Shown here: one piece after another, positions 1 through 11,335 of the stretch
Layout of the letters: each line of letters opens with the position of its first letter
Numbering within the stretch: position 1 is the first letter of the stretch
Assembly (NCBI GenBank): GCA_013399305.1
Contig: VXAI01000092.1
Location: 1,776,231-1,840,230, forward strand
Source: Rostratula benghalensis
Lineage: Eukaryota > Chordata > Aves > Charadriiformes > Rostratulidae
Reading direction: 5' to 3'
DNA: 64,000 nucleotides
The notes under the pieces: model-generated
Told to the model about the DNA's origin: nothing
The model's database searches: none
Seen by the model: the letters and a program-made list of their open reading frames with translations, nothing else
Position numbers and translations under genes: made by a program

Positions 1-240
1 CCCCGCTGCCCTCCTCCTCCTCCTCCTCCTCCGCCCTGGTCTCCCCTCTCTCGTTCTCCCCCCCCAGTGGAAAACATGAGCAGCGCTACGGCCCGAGCGA
101 GCGAGGGCTGGCCCGGTATAGAAGCCGGGATTTGGAAAACCTCTCTCTTTTCACGGGAAATCTCTCCGCGTGTTTTTAGCGCTCGGCCGCCGGATTTCGC
201 GTCGCCGCTCCACGCCACGCTCGCCAGGTACCCCGGGTGG
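1..240 (-). promoter_or_regulatory. SDC2: CpG-rich promoter / first-exon region, probably SDC2
   Basis: Seen: positions 61-240 hold about 22 CpG dinucleotides by my count, far above the rest of the window. Positions 10-32 are CTC repeats, so the minus strand reads as GGA repeats in a GA-rich stretch of the kind common in long GC-rich 5' UTRs. On the minus strand a weak TATA-like CTAAAAACA lies near 171-179. Known: in human and, as I recall, in chicken, PTDSS1 is followed on the same strand by SDC2 (syndecan-2, a heparan-sulfate proteoglycan of the cell surface). Inferred: because PTDSS1 is on the minus strand at the right end, this is the start region of SDC2, transcribed leftward out of the window. 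No syndecan signal-peptide coding sequence is visible here, so the gene name rests on gene order only. CpG enrichment falls off by ~240. Confidence 0.45.
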
Positions 241-260
241 CAGCATCAAGTGTCGGGGAG

Positions 261-276
261 AAAAAAAAAAAAAAAA
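261..276 (+). repeat. A16 homopolymer at edge of CpG-rich block
   Basis: Sixteen A followed by GAAGAAGAAA. It marks the outer edge of the CpG-rich region; on the minus strand it is an oligo-T tract just upstream of the proposed promoter. No sign of a retrocopy is attached to it. Confidence 0.8.
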
Positions 277-2422
277 GAAGAAGAAACCGTTAAAAATCAC
301 AGGGATGGGGGACATCCCAAATACCAGCCCCTTTCTGATCTCCACTTGGCTTTCGGCCCCATAGTTCAATTTTTCAAACTTTTCTCTTTCAACAGGAAGA
401 CAATAAACTTTTAGGGGTGAGGAGGTGGATGTGATTTGTACCTAGTTGCATGGATCCAGGTGGTATGTCTTCAAAATAAATATTGCAGGAATTGACAGCC
501 CCAAGAATGCGTGCTCCAGAAGCCAAAACAAGAATTCTTGCTATGACTAGTCAATGGTATTTCTCAACTGGGGGAAAATGGTGGTATTGCAGAGTTTAGG
601 AGCCTGATCCACTTGCCTATGCCAGCGTGTTTCCACCACTGAACACGTCCATATATTACATCAGTCATTGGCCATGGGAAAGGAGCAATAATGAAGAAAG
701 CAAAATATATCACTCTTGCTTACAAACCACCACTTGTGATTTAATTCAGAAGGCTGCAGGCAGCTTTTTATAGTCCAAGTCAAATGGTCACAAGAATTGT
801 AATGGTCTCTTTTCCTCTAGCAAAACCTACCCCCCTTAGAGGACCCCAACAGGGGGAAGAAGAGCCCAGGGACATTTTGTGGGCAGATGTTTTTCCATGC
901 CCTTTGCCTTGCTTGCTCTGTGCTCTGGGGAATGCTTCAGCCAATGGGTGGTGTTGAGATCCCAGCCACCTTCAATTCCAGTTCTGGTTGCCGTCCTATC
1001 AAAACTGGAATGCCATGTAGGAAAAGAAAATCAAGTAATTTTTGGCACAAGCAATCTCCCACCCTGCTCATCACTTGCCTGGCCTCTCCCAGACAGACGT
1101 GCATCCCTGGAGATCCTTGTGCAATGTGGGTGCAGTGGCTGGCTCTGTGCTGGGAAGCAGCAGGACCTCGTCCCCAGAGGGGTAGGTGGCTATGCCTGGA
1201 GTGCTCTCATGGCACATGACCCAGTCCCAGGAACACGATACATCTCAACAGTTACCACATTTGCTATTTCTAGATCCACCTTTCGGATGTGCTGTGTCGT
1301 TGACTTTTCGGCTGTATTCCCCACTGAAATCTCGTCAGATTTTCAATGGTCTGCTCTTTGTGGGTTTCACACACAGATTGTTTAACACATTCCTTATATT
1401 AAGCAGATTGTTTAATATAATCCTTCTCCTTCAAAGTAAGTTCAAAAAACTTAGGACCTAATTCTGTGTATCCTTTTCCTTTGTAAGCAGCAGGATTGCA
1501 ATCCAACTAAGCAATGATTTCAGGGCTGTTTGATGTGGGTGAGTGAAGTGCAGTGAAGCAAGAGGAAGAAAACTCCAGTTGGGCCAAATCTGTAGGACCC
1601 CACTTAGACAGGCTCTTACAGGCACCCCTCGTCTGCAAGGATGGGAGAGATAAAGAGGTTGCAACTTGCCCTGAGTTGAAGCGGAAACCAGCAATAGCAT
1701 TCCTTATGCTGGCAGGATCCTTAACAGCAGGAAAACAGAACGCCACATTAGAAACAAATAACATAAAAGAGCAAATATAAAGACAGAGAAGCTGAGTACA
1801 GGAAGCATCCTGAGGGTTGTCAGATACCAAGGGCAAGTGATTTACTACAGTAGGGTGTATTTTTAGCATTCAGACCTTTCAGGCACACCTTTAACAAATA
1901 AACAATCTCACCTTTTCTTTCATGTTGCAATCCATGATTATCAGGGATACATGTACTTGGTAGAATCTATCAAAGACCAAAATAACATCTGCAACCAACA
2001 AAGGGAAGGCCTTCCTCAGGCCAAAACTAGCAGCTAATGGGCTCATTATGGACCACAAGTGTACATACAGGCAGTGCCCGTGAAGAAATTGAGGCTAAGA
2101 CCTGCAAAACCTCCAAATGCCTACACACATCTTTAAAACTTTGCAGGGACAATCCCTAACACCAAATGCAAAGCTAAGCACATGCATGAATACTAGAAGG
2201 AGCAGAACTGAAGACCAGAAGCCAGATGGATGACTTGGAGACAGAGAAATGAGTGTGAGGAAGAAAGGCGATAAAAGAAATAACCCTCATAGGACACAGA
2301 AATAACAAAAGCTTGTCTTGGGACCCACTTGCTGCCTCTCCACACTCCTGAGCTCTCTGGCTGAGAGCACTGTAGTAGGAGCATTTCCACACACGGTCCC
2401 AGAGAGAGCATCCATGCTCCTT
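277..2422. other. non-coding flank of the CpG-rich region
   Basis: No supported gene. The sequence changes quickly from CpG-rich to ordinary A/T-rich unique DNA. A small 30-bp tandem duplication starts at 1374 and 1404 (both copies begin CAGATTGTTTAA, then diverge). Open frames at 879-1461 and 1458-1869 overlap each other on both strands and resemble no protein I know. Confidence 0.5.
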
Positions 2423-2688
2423 TCCTGTGGTGCCTGATGACAGGACAAGGGGCAACAGGCACAAACTGGAAGATGGGAAGTGCCATCACAACACGAAGAA
2501 AAAATTATTTACCTTGAGGGAGACAGAGCATTGGAACAGGCTACCCAAAGAGGCTGTAGAGTCACCTTCTCCAGAGTTGTCTGTATGCATTCCCATCCAG
2601 CCTGCTCCAGGTGAACCTACTTTGACAGTGAGATCAAACCAGATGATCTCCAAAAATTCCTTTCAACCCCCACAGTTCTGCAATTCTC
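2423..2688 (+). mobile_element. old CR1 LINE 3' fragment
   Basis: The text runs parallel to the fresher CR1 copy at 23.9-24.2 kb: GACAGGACAAGGGGCAACAG, then an arm equivalent to the 'gagcactggaacaggctgcc' block, then AGATGATCTCC near 2641. It is heavily diverged, contains indels, and lacks an intact ATTCTATGATTCT tail. It is a 5'-truncated relic of a chicken-repeat-1 type LINE, sense on the plus strand, with no coding capacity. Confidence 0.7.
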
Positions 2689-4986
2689 ATCACAACTAAA
2701 TACCCCAGCACCTGCTCCTCTTGTTGCCCTGACTATACAGGGACAGGTGGAAAGCCCAGCGTGAAGCTGAAACCAAGTGATTTTAATCCAAAGGAATTAT
2801 GTAATAAGGACTGCAACAAGAGGGTAATCAGAGCCAGGCAATGAAACAGAGCTGCCAAGAGAAAGCTGCAGGCCTGGGTGTTTCTGATGCAGACTGTTGG
2901 GTAACGATCACAGTGCTGCTCTTGTGCCACCCCAAGTCTCCCCAGCCCTTTGACGGGTGCTGGCCACCCATTCACAATCCTGACATTGAGTCAAGCCAGG
3001 TTGGAGTGGGATTAAGGGACAAACTTCACAAAAAACTTTTTTTCCAAAATGTGTTAAAGGCTGGAAGGATGCAAGAAAACATCACATGTAGCATGTGCAA
3101 TGTGGTTATCAACTACAGAAAAGTCCCAACTATAACCTAAATGTCCGCCAAATTTTAAAATTCAGCTCTGAGTCTCTCCTAGGGGAAACTAAACCTGCTG
3201 GATTTGTAGCTTTGGCTCATTCTCACTGTGCAGTCAGAGCACCAAGTGATTTCACACAAACGCAAACATTTCTAAAGCTAGGAGTATCACAGAGCACAGC
3301 CAGTGCTTTGCAAGACCTTTTTAGTGGGATGTGGCATGAATTTACTGAAATTTTAAGGAAGAGTCATCGTTAGAAAGAGATGGGAGCTGTGCGAAAAGCA
3401 AGTTTGGAAATCCTGGGGAAAGGATTTCCAGCCTATGGCTGCCAAGTCACCGCTAAGGATAAGTGTGCTTAACAAGCTCCTAAGTGCTCCCCAAGCATCC
3501 ATTTCTGTGTGGCAAAGTCCTCCAGGTGACTTGCAGAACTAGCAGGGCTAAAGATCTACATGGGGAGGAAAGCTCCTAAGAATGCCATTTCTCCATTAAG
3601 GTTTGGAAAATGTGGTTGAGAACGCTTGGCCCAAAGCACCAGTGAACACAGCAAAACCCCGGGCCTCACACTGCAGTCAAGTGGGTGATGAAGTGGCATT
3701 GGCTGGCGCTGACATTCGTTGTGTAAATGATTGGTGGCTGCATTTGTGCCCAGAATTGAATAGTCTTGGCATCACATTCAAAAGTCCTAAGAGGTGGCAA
3801 GTTTTCCCTGATAACTTATTAAAAGAGGAGCAGAACCTCTGAAAAGGGAGGAAGCATCTGACATTCAATCTGTATGAACCCAAGCTGGCAATGATCTGAA
3901 ATAAAATTGCTAAAATACATTGGTAGGATAGTTCAGAGTAAGATTTATTTCCATATCCTCAAACTCCAAAATTTTATGCTTCTAATCTAAGAGCAGTAGA
4001 ACTACCCATCTCTTCCATAAAAATGCCTCACTGAATATTTGCAAGTGCAGTGGGGTTAATTTCTGTATTATAAACTGAATTCAGGGATGTGGTAGGATGG
4101 GCTGCTGCTCACAAGAGCATTGAACTGCAGGAGACGTCACAGTTATTTTGTGTAATGTGGCACTGAAAGGTTCTTTTCTGCATCAGTTCTTAACAATGTA
4201 ATTATATGAACACGCATTCTTCTTCAACAGGCTCTTGTTCCAAGGGTACCTCTTCTAAGCATCCCCAAAACACCCTGGGACATCTTTGTTTCTCTTTGGT
4301 TCAAAGCCCTCTTCTGCTATGCAGTTTCTGAATTGTGGATTTATGTAGGTTATTTATTTTTTATTCCATCTATCTGTTTATTTTGCTTAGATATGAAATG
4401 CAAAATAAGTCTGCACAGAACTGAGTGCTTTCTGATAGCTGAAACAACAGCATGGCAGGAGTTGAGGGCATCATTAGGCAACTGGTGCTTGTTGTGTCTG
4501 CTGTGGTACTGCCAGGGCCATACAGTTGGACTGTATGTGGTTTATATGAACACAACAGAAAGTCTGAGCTTGGCCCACAACTTCACTGGGCAACAGAAAA
4601 CCTGCAGCAAACAAAACTTTTTTATTAATCTTCCATGGAAAAGAATAGCAGTAGGGAGGCATAATAAGGAAAAAAAAAAAAAAAAGGCTGGCATTATGGG
4701 CAGAGCACAAGCAGCAGCCTCCTAAGAGGTGATGGGCTGGGAGAAGCAGTGAAGAAGCAGCCTGAAAATGGAGCTGGTTTGTGTTTGTCATTGTGCAAAC
4801 AAAGGAGTGAGCAGAGGAGGGGGATGCTGCAGGTGGGGCTGGCAGAAGCAGATCTGGAGGAACCTCTTGCTTGGTGAGATCTGGCTTTCCAGAGGAGTTA
4901 AGTTCAGAAAGTCGCAACCCCCATCTGGAGGGTGACATCTGAACCAGTCACTCATCCAGTTTCAAAGATGGCCTTTACACCTGGCA
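2689..4986. other. unique non-coding DNA with one oligo-A tract
   Basis: No supported gene. An A16 tract at 4670-4685 follows GGCATAATAAGG, but no gene-like sequence or AATAAA precedes it, so it is not treated as a retrocopy tail. Confidence 0.45.
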
Positions 4987-5241
4987 TTAATGCCCGGCGT
5001 TGGCAGTACTCCTAGAGCAGGTCTCATTCCCATGCTGTTCTGCAAGTCGCTGAAGCTTTAAAAGTAAAATGTGTGCCTCAAGTGCCTTGCTGATTTGAGG
5101 GTCTCTTTTACAGTGGAGATACCCACCAAGCACCATAAGCAAAGCAAATGACACAATACTGACAGCTAGGGCCACCAAAAAATTATGAAACTTAGCCAAA
5201 GAAACATTATGTTCCCAGCTTTGGCTCTGGATGTTAACTGC
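4987..5241 (-). CDS. possible terminal exon with a single membrane segment (unrecognised)
   Basis: Seen: on the minus strand a frame is open from a stop at 5265-5263 to TAA at 4989-4987. A splice-acceptor-like TTTCTTACAGCAG lies around 5241-5253. Read from there, ~85 codons give an N-glycosylation motif (NVS), then a ~22-residue hydrophobic stretch (FLVALAVSIVSFALLMVLGG), a basic flank (CKRD), and a polar/amphipathic tail ending in TANAGH. That layout fits a type I or III single-pass membrane protein tail with its C-terminus inside. There is no ATG before the hydrophobic segment, so it would need an upstream exon at higher coordinates; I could not find one. I do not recognise the family. Chance frames of this length are common in a 64-kb window, so this is a weak call based on the splice site plus membrane layout. 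Confidence 0.22.
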   Translation of the reverse strand, partial: AVNIQSQSWEHNVSLAKFHNFLVALAVSIVSFALLMVLGGYLHCKRDPQISKALEAHILLLKLQRLAEQHGNETCSRSTANAGH

Positions 5242-5265
5242 TGTAAGAAATTCAGTGTCACTTCA

Positions 5266-8021
5266 TGCTGGCCTCCTGAACAGGGTAAAATTTACCACTC
5301 TGCCTTTCTAGCCAAAGCTATTACACTTTCTTTCTTTTTATTTTTTTATTAGGACAAAATGTACCTTTAAAATGCAAAAGATAACTCTTTATCTCTGAAA
5401 GTTTCATTTAGAGCCATGGCTCGATATTTGCCTGAGAACATTTGCATACCTGGAAGTGTCTCATATGTGATGACCCCTACAAATGAAATGCATTGTTGAT
5501 TTCGTTTATTATCCCAAAAGATGATATTGTGATTAAGGTTTGTATGCAGTACATCAGGACAAAAATACAGAAGGGTTGAATTAAAATAGATTTTAATTCT
5601 GCCAGGTATACTGCTGAAGTTAATGAAAGTCAGTTAGACATACATTTGGCTGCTGTTGCTAACTGAATAATACAAGTAATAACAGAGGTATCTATTCAAT
5701 TCCTGATGAACATGAGTAATTTCCATTATCTTAAAACGTGTAGGAGTTATGAATTATAGGTGCAGAGATTACCCAACACTTTTTCATTATTATATCTTGT
5801 TGTCAGTTGCTTATATACTTGCCAAAGTTTAATGTATCAAGCTGAAATTTCCTATGCTGGGTATCAGCCTCAGGCCAACTTTATTTGTTTTGGTTTATTT
5901 TTGTTTTGCAAGTTTTATCAAGAATGGTACATCTGCATCCAAGAGCAAGGTTAGGAGAAAATATGTTATTTTGTCTATGGTAAGCAAAATTCCTTCAAAC
6001 ATTTCCCTGAGAAGATGTTTTACCTCCATGCATGGAAGCAAAGAGCAAAAATTTGGCAAGAGAAGTCAAACAAACACCAGAAATTTGCTTTTCAACACAT
6101 TTGGGAAATTATTCCCAAATTTGGACCACGTCTAAACACTACTGTCTTTGCAGTTTGCACATGGTCGGTAGAGACTTGTTAAATTCTGACATCAAAAAAT
6201 CCCATCTAGGCTGGGCATGTTCCAGCTCAGAGCCACAGAAATCTCTCTGTGGTTGGTCTCTAAATAAAAGGGCTGGCCGTAGGTTTCCTCTTGGCACTTG
6301 TGGAACAAGGTCTGCTGTGTGTGCCTGCGCAGCCAGGGGGAAGCGAAGGGAATTTGATTTATTCGTGGAGGAATAAAGAGAGGGGCACCGGTTGTAAGAA
6401 CTGGAGAGTGAGGAGGAAGAAGGGTGATACAGGGAAGGAGCAACATGGGGGGAGAAGGACAAGAGCAAAGGTGAAGGAAAATGTTGGCACAGAGGGGTGA
6501 GCGCCAGGGCATCAGACCCCTGGTATGTGATACCCGGTAGGGGCAGCGTGGGAGAAAAGCAGGGCGATGTAGAGTCTGGAGTGGGCTGGAGAAGAAGGGG
6601 AGGGAGATGGTCTTGCCAAAGACAAGGTGATAACTGCCCATCAACAGGCAACTGCGTTCTCCAGGCTGCAAAATTACCACCACTGGCCGTAAGGTTCCAA
6701 GTTCCTCTGCTGTCAGCAAATGGCGATGGGAAGAAGTCTGTCTGCCCTCACGCTCTGCATTGGCTGATCAGCATAAATAATAGGCTGTGTAGTGAGAGGT
6801 AATGTTGCCAGTAAGAGCCATACAGCGTTTTGTCACAGAAGTTGAAAGCTACAGAGACAATGACAAAGACGACTGTAATTAAAGATGGTATCATGAGGCA
6901 TTAGCTGCAAGGACAACCTTAATTCTGATGTTTCTGAACTCCGAGCACTTTCCTTTGTAGCTTAAATGTTTTCATAGCGAAGGTTTTCTTAATGGTACTC
7001 TTAAAATATAATGCACAACATGTCACTCTTGGGTTAACTGATTTCTATTGTGTGGCCCTGGAAATCTGTACCCATATGAGTAATGCTTGCACACATGAAA
7101 AAATCATTGGAATTAATTGACACCACTTATCACCTCCTAACTTATGGAAGTAAATAAACACTGCAGGACTTGGCCATATAATATTCTGAGCATGCTAAAG
7201 TTAGTCCAGATTTGTGTATAATTGATGAAAGTATTTTAAAACAGTATGTGTTACCTCTTGCCTGCTCATACTTTATTGTTCAGATATAAATATTTTTTAA
7301 AAAAACATATATCCCAACAGCAAGTGAGCATTTGTCTAGATCAAGCCTTATCACAGATATTTGGGGTTTTTTTTGCATTTCTCTTTCTCTCTCTGATGGT
7401 GTTGTTTTTACCTTCTCAGGATGGAACTGGATCCAGAGCTAAAAGAATAAAATCAAGATGTGCCCAGGTTGTACATGTTTCAGCATATTTATTCCAGTCT
7501 TAGGATATACATCCTGTGAGCATCAAAACAAATTAGTCTGCAGTACAAGGAGAGGCTGTGGTCTGACTGTTTCCAAGAGAAAATGTAGCTGGACTCTTAA
7601 TGCTACAAAAAAAGTTTCATTTTCATGTTACAAGCTTTTCAGGTTTTGAGTGTAATTGCAAACTCCTCAGGTATGTAGAAGAGGCTGCTGATTAGGGTGG
7701 GATGAAATAATGACCAGTACCCCTCAGTGCTTGCAGAGCAGTCCCTGTGAGAAGTCTAACACCCAGGCAAGGAGAAGAGCCACAACCTACCGCCATGAGA
7801 CCACGCGGTGTGGGGTTTCCCCTGTCCGGAGCATCCCTCATTTGGGGTTTCTGAAATCAAAGTGTAATACATGCATTCTCGATAATGACCAGCTTCCTAA
7901 TGATAGTGAAATGGGAATTATTCAGGGCTGCAAGCAAAGGACAAATTCTGAATGAGAGAAAATGAGTTCAAAGCATGTGATTAAATAGTGGTAGGCTTAA
8001 GGTCTTAATTCTCCTCTCCCA
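5266..8021. other. non-coding DNA; purine-rich block at 6.3-6.6 kb
   Basis: No supported gene. From about 6333 to 6620 the plus strand is strongly purine-biased (many GGGA, GGAG and GAAG runs). This explains the long proline/serine/leucine-rich open frames seen on its minus strand, and these are not taken as genes. The rest is A/T-rich unique sequence. Confidence 0.45.
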
Positions 8022-8108
8022 CTATGCAAAGCAGGAGTAAGTCATTTGTAGTCAGTGAAGCTACAGAGATGTAAAATGGCATCGGAGGAGAATCAGGCCA
8101 TTGTTCTC
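8022..8108 (+). repeat. probable old sauropsid interspersed repeat fragment
   Basis: The string around AAGCAGGAGTAAGTCATTTG, then a short AGTCAGTGAAGC block, then GAGGAGAATCAGGCC, resembles an old repeat that I recall as common in turtle and bird genomes ('caggagtaa...tgaagtcaatgg...aatcaggcc'). The copy is short and diverged, and I cannot name the family with certainty. Confidence 0.35.
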
Positions 8109-11100
8109 TGCAAAAATCACTGATAAGACATTAATTACTAAAGAGAAAATGCCATCAAAAGGATTTTAAATGCTTTGCAGAACTCAGGAGACAAACTCAT
8201 TAAATGCTATGTTGTACAGGGAATTAGTTCCAAATTTGTGAATGCAGAGAAGGCAAATGCTGCACTACAGATAAATGGATGATGGTTTTGAAAGCCTTCT
8301 TCTGAAGGCCTACTTTCTTTCGGAGGGGGAGCCAACCCCACACATTACATCCAGAGATGTGAAACGATTCCAGATAAAATAAATCACCATGAACCTTGGT
8401 CCATCTCGCACACTGAATTCTAGCCAACTGCAGTTGTTTAAGGTTTGTAAAAGTTCACTGGACTCTGTTTCCTGCCCAGCCTGTCTCCCCTTCCTCCCTT
8501 CCACTCCCAGTTCTCGTCTTAGGTCAAGCCATGCTTGGAAGCAGAAAAACCAAACACGTGCTATACAGCATCATGTGCGGTCTTCTGTCCCAGTTAAAGC
8601 ACTAAAAAAACTCACTGGGGAAAATCCCAGCTCCAGGGATACGATAAAATCTATGGTAAAATTCTCATTTGACCTCTCCAAAGGTGAGATTTTAACCTCA
8701 TCCTCAGGATAATTCTCAGCTAGGTTTACAGACCCTGGTTACTGAGGTAGCTTAACTAAGTATTTGAAATGTCTGACGTCTCTTTGAGCAAAAGCTGTGA
8801 GCAGTTAACCCTCTATTAGATCCACCACAGAGTAGATGAAGCTTATTAACAGACAAGAAGGAACAGCAGAGGAATTACAAGTGAGAAGTAAAAACATGAC
8901 CATGTTACAAGGGACAGTGCTGTATGCCCTAGACATGGCTCATGCCATGTTCTGCTGGGAGACCCTGAGTGCTGAGGCTCCCAGTCCAGCATCCTGGTGA
9001 TCTTGAAGATAGGCCTTTTTTCCAGGCTTTAGCAGTGATGAACAGGATGAATAATTGCCCCATCTGTCTTTTGCTATGGGAATGGACAAGTGCCCTGTGG
9101 CAAGGGACTGGGAGTCGGGCCTGTCAGGGCTGAGGTCTGCATCAGGGACAAGGGAACTGGGACAAGAAGACACACTTGTCACATGAGCCAGGGTCAAGGT
9201 GGGGATGCGTGTCCCCCTCATGCGGCCAGGACAATACATCCCTAACACGTGATCTGTGTGAAACACTGTCCTGTGATCTGATGGGGTGACTGCGTTCCTG
9301 TCACAGCATCTGTGTGAAGGGGAGAGTCCTTTTGAATGTCCCCTACATCCCGGCTCTTTCTTGTCACTGTTGTTCAAACCCAGCCACTCGAAGCAGGAGA
9401 AGGTTCAGACTATGTCACTGGCGTCATTGCACACTGATCACATTTTGGGACTGGTGGCAGGAACTCAAAAGGATTATTCACAGTCCCTCGAGCTGCCAAA
9501 GAGGCCATGCACTGCAGAGTGGCAGGAGTGGTTCTCTGGCTCACGGGAGGACACGTCTGCCAGGACAGCAATGTCCTCCACTGCAGGACTTGCCTTGTCA
9601 TCCCCATTTAGCACTGTGCACACGCAGTTCAGATTCCTGGGTGCCAAGGAGGTTGACATTTACCGAGCCATAGTCAAAGTTGTTGTGATGACACAGTCTC
9701 ACTCCTCAAAACAGGGACAAGTTGCGCATCAGCCAGAGACTGCCCCAATGATGTCTTTCAGTGGATGGTGCTGCAGCTGCACAGATGTCATTTCTAATTT
9801 GAGTGCCACAGCAATTCTGTTGCCTTCCCCTTGCATATTGGGCTGGATGCTCTTCTGCTACCAGAGTCTTCAAACTTCTCCTGCCCCATGTAGTCTTTGC
9901 ACTTCCGTGGTTTGGCTGTACTTGGAGTGCTGGGGCTGTCAAATCTGACAATTCTGGGCAATAGTGCAGATGATACACCTGCAGATTTTTTTGGATCTCT
10001 CTTTCTCCAGTCAAGACATGAGTAAAGTTACCGGAGGTACGAAGTCTTACACACAAAACAGGGAATGACACGGAGGGTGTCCAGCTGTGCAGTTTAAAGA
10101 GGGTAGAGGGTTTGGTTGTCCTGTTAACGATGGTGGTGGTAACTGTGAGCACTCCTGTGCCAGATGGCATTGCTTACCACGGGCACATGCCCAGGCTGGC
10201 TGGCTGGCTGGCTGCAAGTGGCTGAAACCATGGCTGACAGGGAAGTGAGTGCCATTGGCATGAGATCCTTCAATACAGGTCATGAGGTCCTTCCATACAG
10301 GTAGCTACTGGTTACCTGAGCATACCTAACCTGCTCTGTGCTGTGTATGATCCCCTGGGGGCAGCAAGAACACATGGTCATGCACCAGGGAAGAACCCAG
10401 AGAAGGTGTGAGGCAGGACCAGCAGTCAAGACATATATCAAAGTTCAGGAAAAGGCTTAGAAGCAGCTGCAATGGGTTTAATTTAACAGGTAGGTTAATG
10501 GCAAGCACTGCCTAGAGCAGCTAATCATCATGCTAACCCTCAGCTCCGAGGCTAACCAGGAGAGTGTCCTTGTCCATCGCCAGGTAACAGATGAGGGCAG
10601 CTCTAGCAGGAACAGCATCTTTATTTGCAAGTGATGTTTTGAATGCAAATATACACGCGACCTCTTTTAGTGATAAATTTATACTAAATAAGGGAAAATC
10701 TTAAAGGGCTCCTTTTACTGTGTTTGCAAAGGCATCTTTGCAAAGCGGGCCAAGCGGTGGATTAATAGTGTGAAATAAAAGTGTATCAAAACAGCCAAAA
10801 TCAAAGTCATGGCTGTGCTGCTGCAGTGTCCCATCACTGGGCATCAGCTTGCTGGAACAGTGTCCATTCCCGCGTTTTGTTAAAGTACTGCATTGGGAAC
10901 AGTAATTAAACAGATTCTGGTGATGGTTTTTAACACATGCCAGCTGGCTCCCAGCCAGCATCGAAGCAGAAACATTGTGCAAACTCATGGTCAATGATGA
11001 CTTTGATCTCTGAAGGGCTTTGTAGTGGCGGAAGGAAATGGGAGGAAAAGAGGGAGGGAGAAGGGCTCAAGCAGTGAGGAGAAAAAAGAGTAACACTCGC

Positions 11101-11216
11101 TGGAGTGGGAATTATCTCCCACACCTTGACAAAGGCAGTGGGTGCTTTCTTCCTTCCCCTCTTTCTTTATGTGGGGCAGTGGGCACAGTCATAAACATTA
11201 TCATAAAGGCCCAGTT
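8109..11216. other. non-coding DNA, somewhat GC-richer at 8.9-10.5 kb
   Basis: No supported gene. The longest open frame of the window (9286-9948, plus, 220 codons) lies here. It has long open frames opposite it on the minus strand and no recognisable domain, so it is not called. A short (GGCT)n run is at 10194-10213. An octamer-like ATGCAAAT sits near 10640 in an A/T-rich block that could be regulatory. Confidence 0.4.
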
Positions 11217-11335
11217 TTGTTAATGGGAACCCATATGAGTAACAGAAGTCCCTTGAGTATTCCCACGTGTGTGCAGTTGGGATTGCTGTGTGAGTGACTT
11301 CTCTGGGTGCTGACTTGCAGTATCTGGCCCTGCCA
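11217..11335 (+). repeat. possible second old sauropsid repeat fragment
   Basis: The order of motifs (CCCATATGAGTAACAG, a short CACGTGTGTGCAGTTGGGATT block, then GCAGTATCTGGCCCTG) is like an old repeat I recall ('actcatgtgagtaaagtt...acgtg...gcaggatcgggcc'). It is very diverged, so the call is tentative. Confidence 0.25.

Noticed and set aside
879..1385. 168-codon plus-strand open frame
   Set aside because: Overlaps another open frame in a second plus-strand phase over the same bases and has low-complexity, unspecific composition. Nothing gene-like recognised.
4670..4685. A16 tract as the tail of a processed retrocopy
   Set aside because: No AATAAA and no gene-like sequence precede it on the plus strand, and no target duplication can be seen. 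The same applies to the A/T homopolymers at 18649, 42675, 45063 and 53522.
6139..6719. Two overlapping 170-175-codon minus-strand open frames
   Set aside because: Both are products of a purine-rich plus-strand block; the Ser/Pro/Leu-rich translations are typical of pyrimidine-rich text.
9286..9948. Longest open frame in the window (220 codons, plus strand)
   Set aside because: No domain, no recognisable family, long open frames on the opposite strand over the same bases, and no splice or promoter context. A GC-richer stretch without stops explains it.
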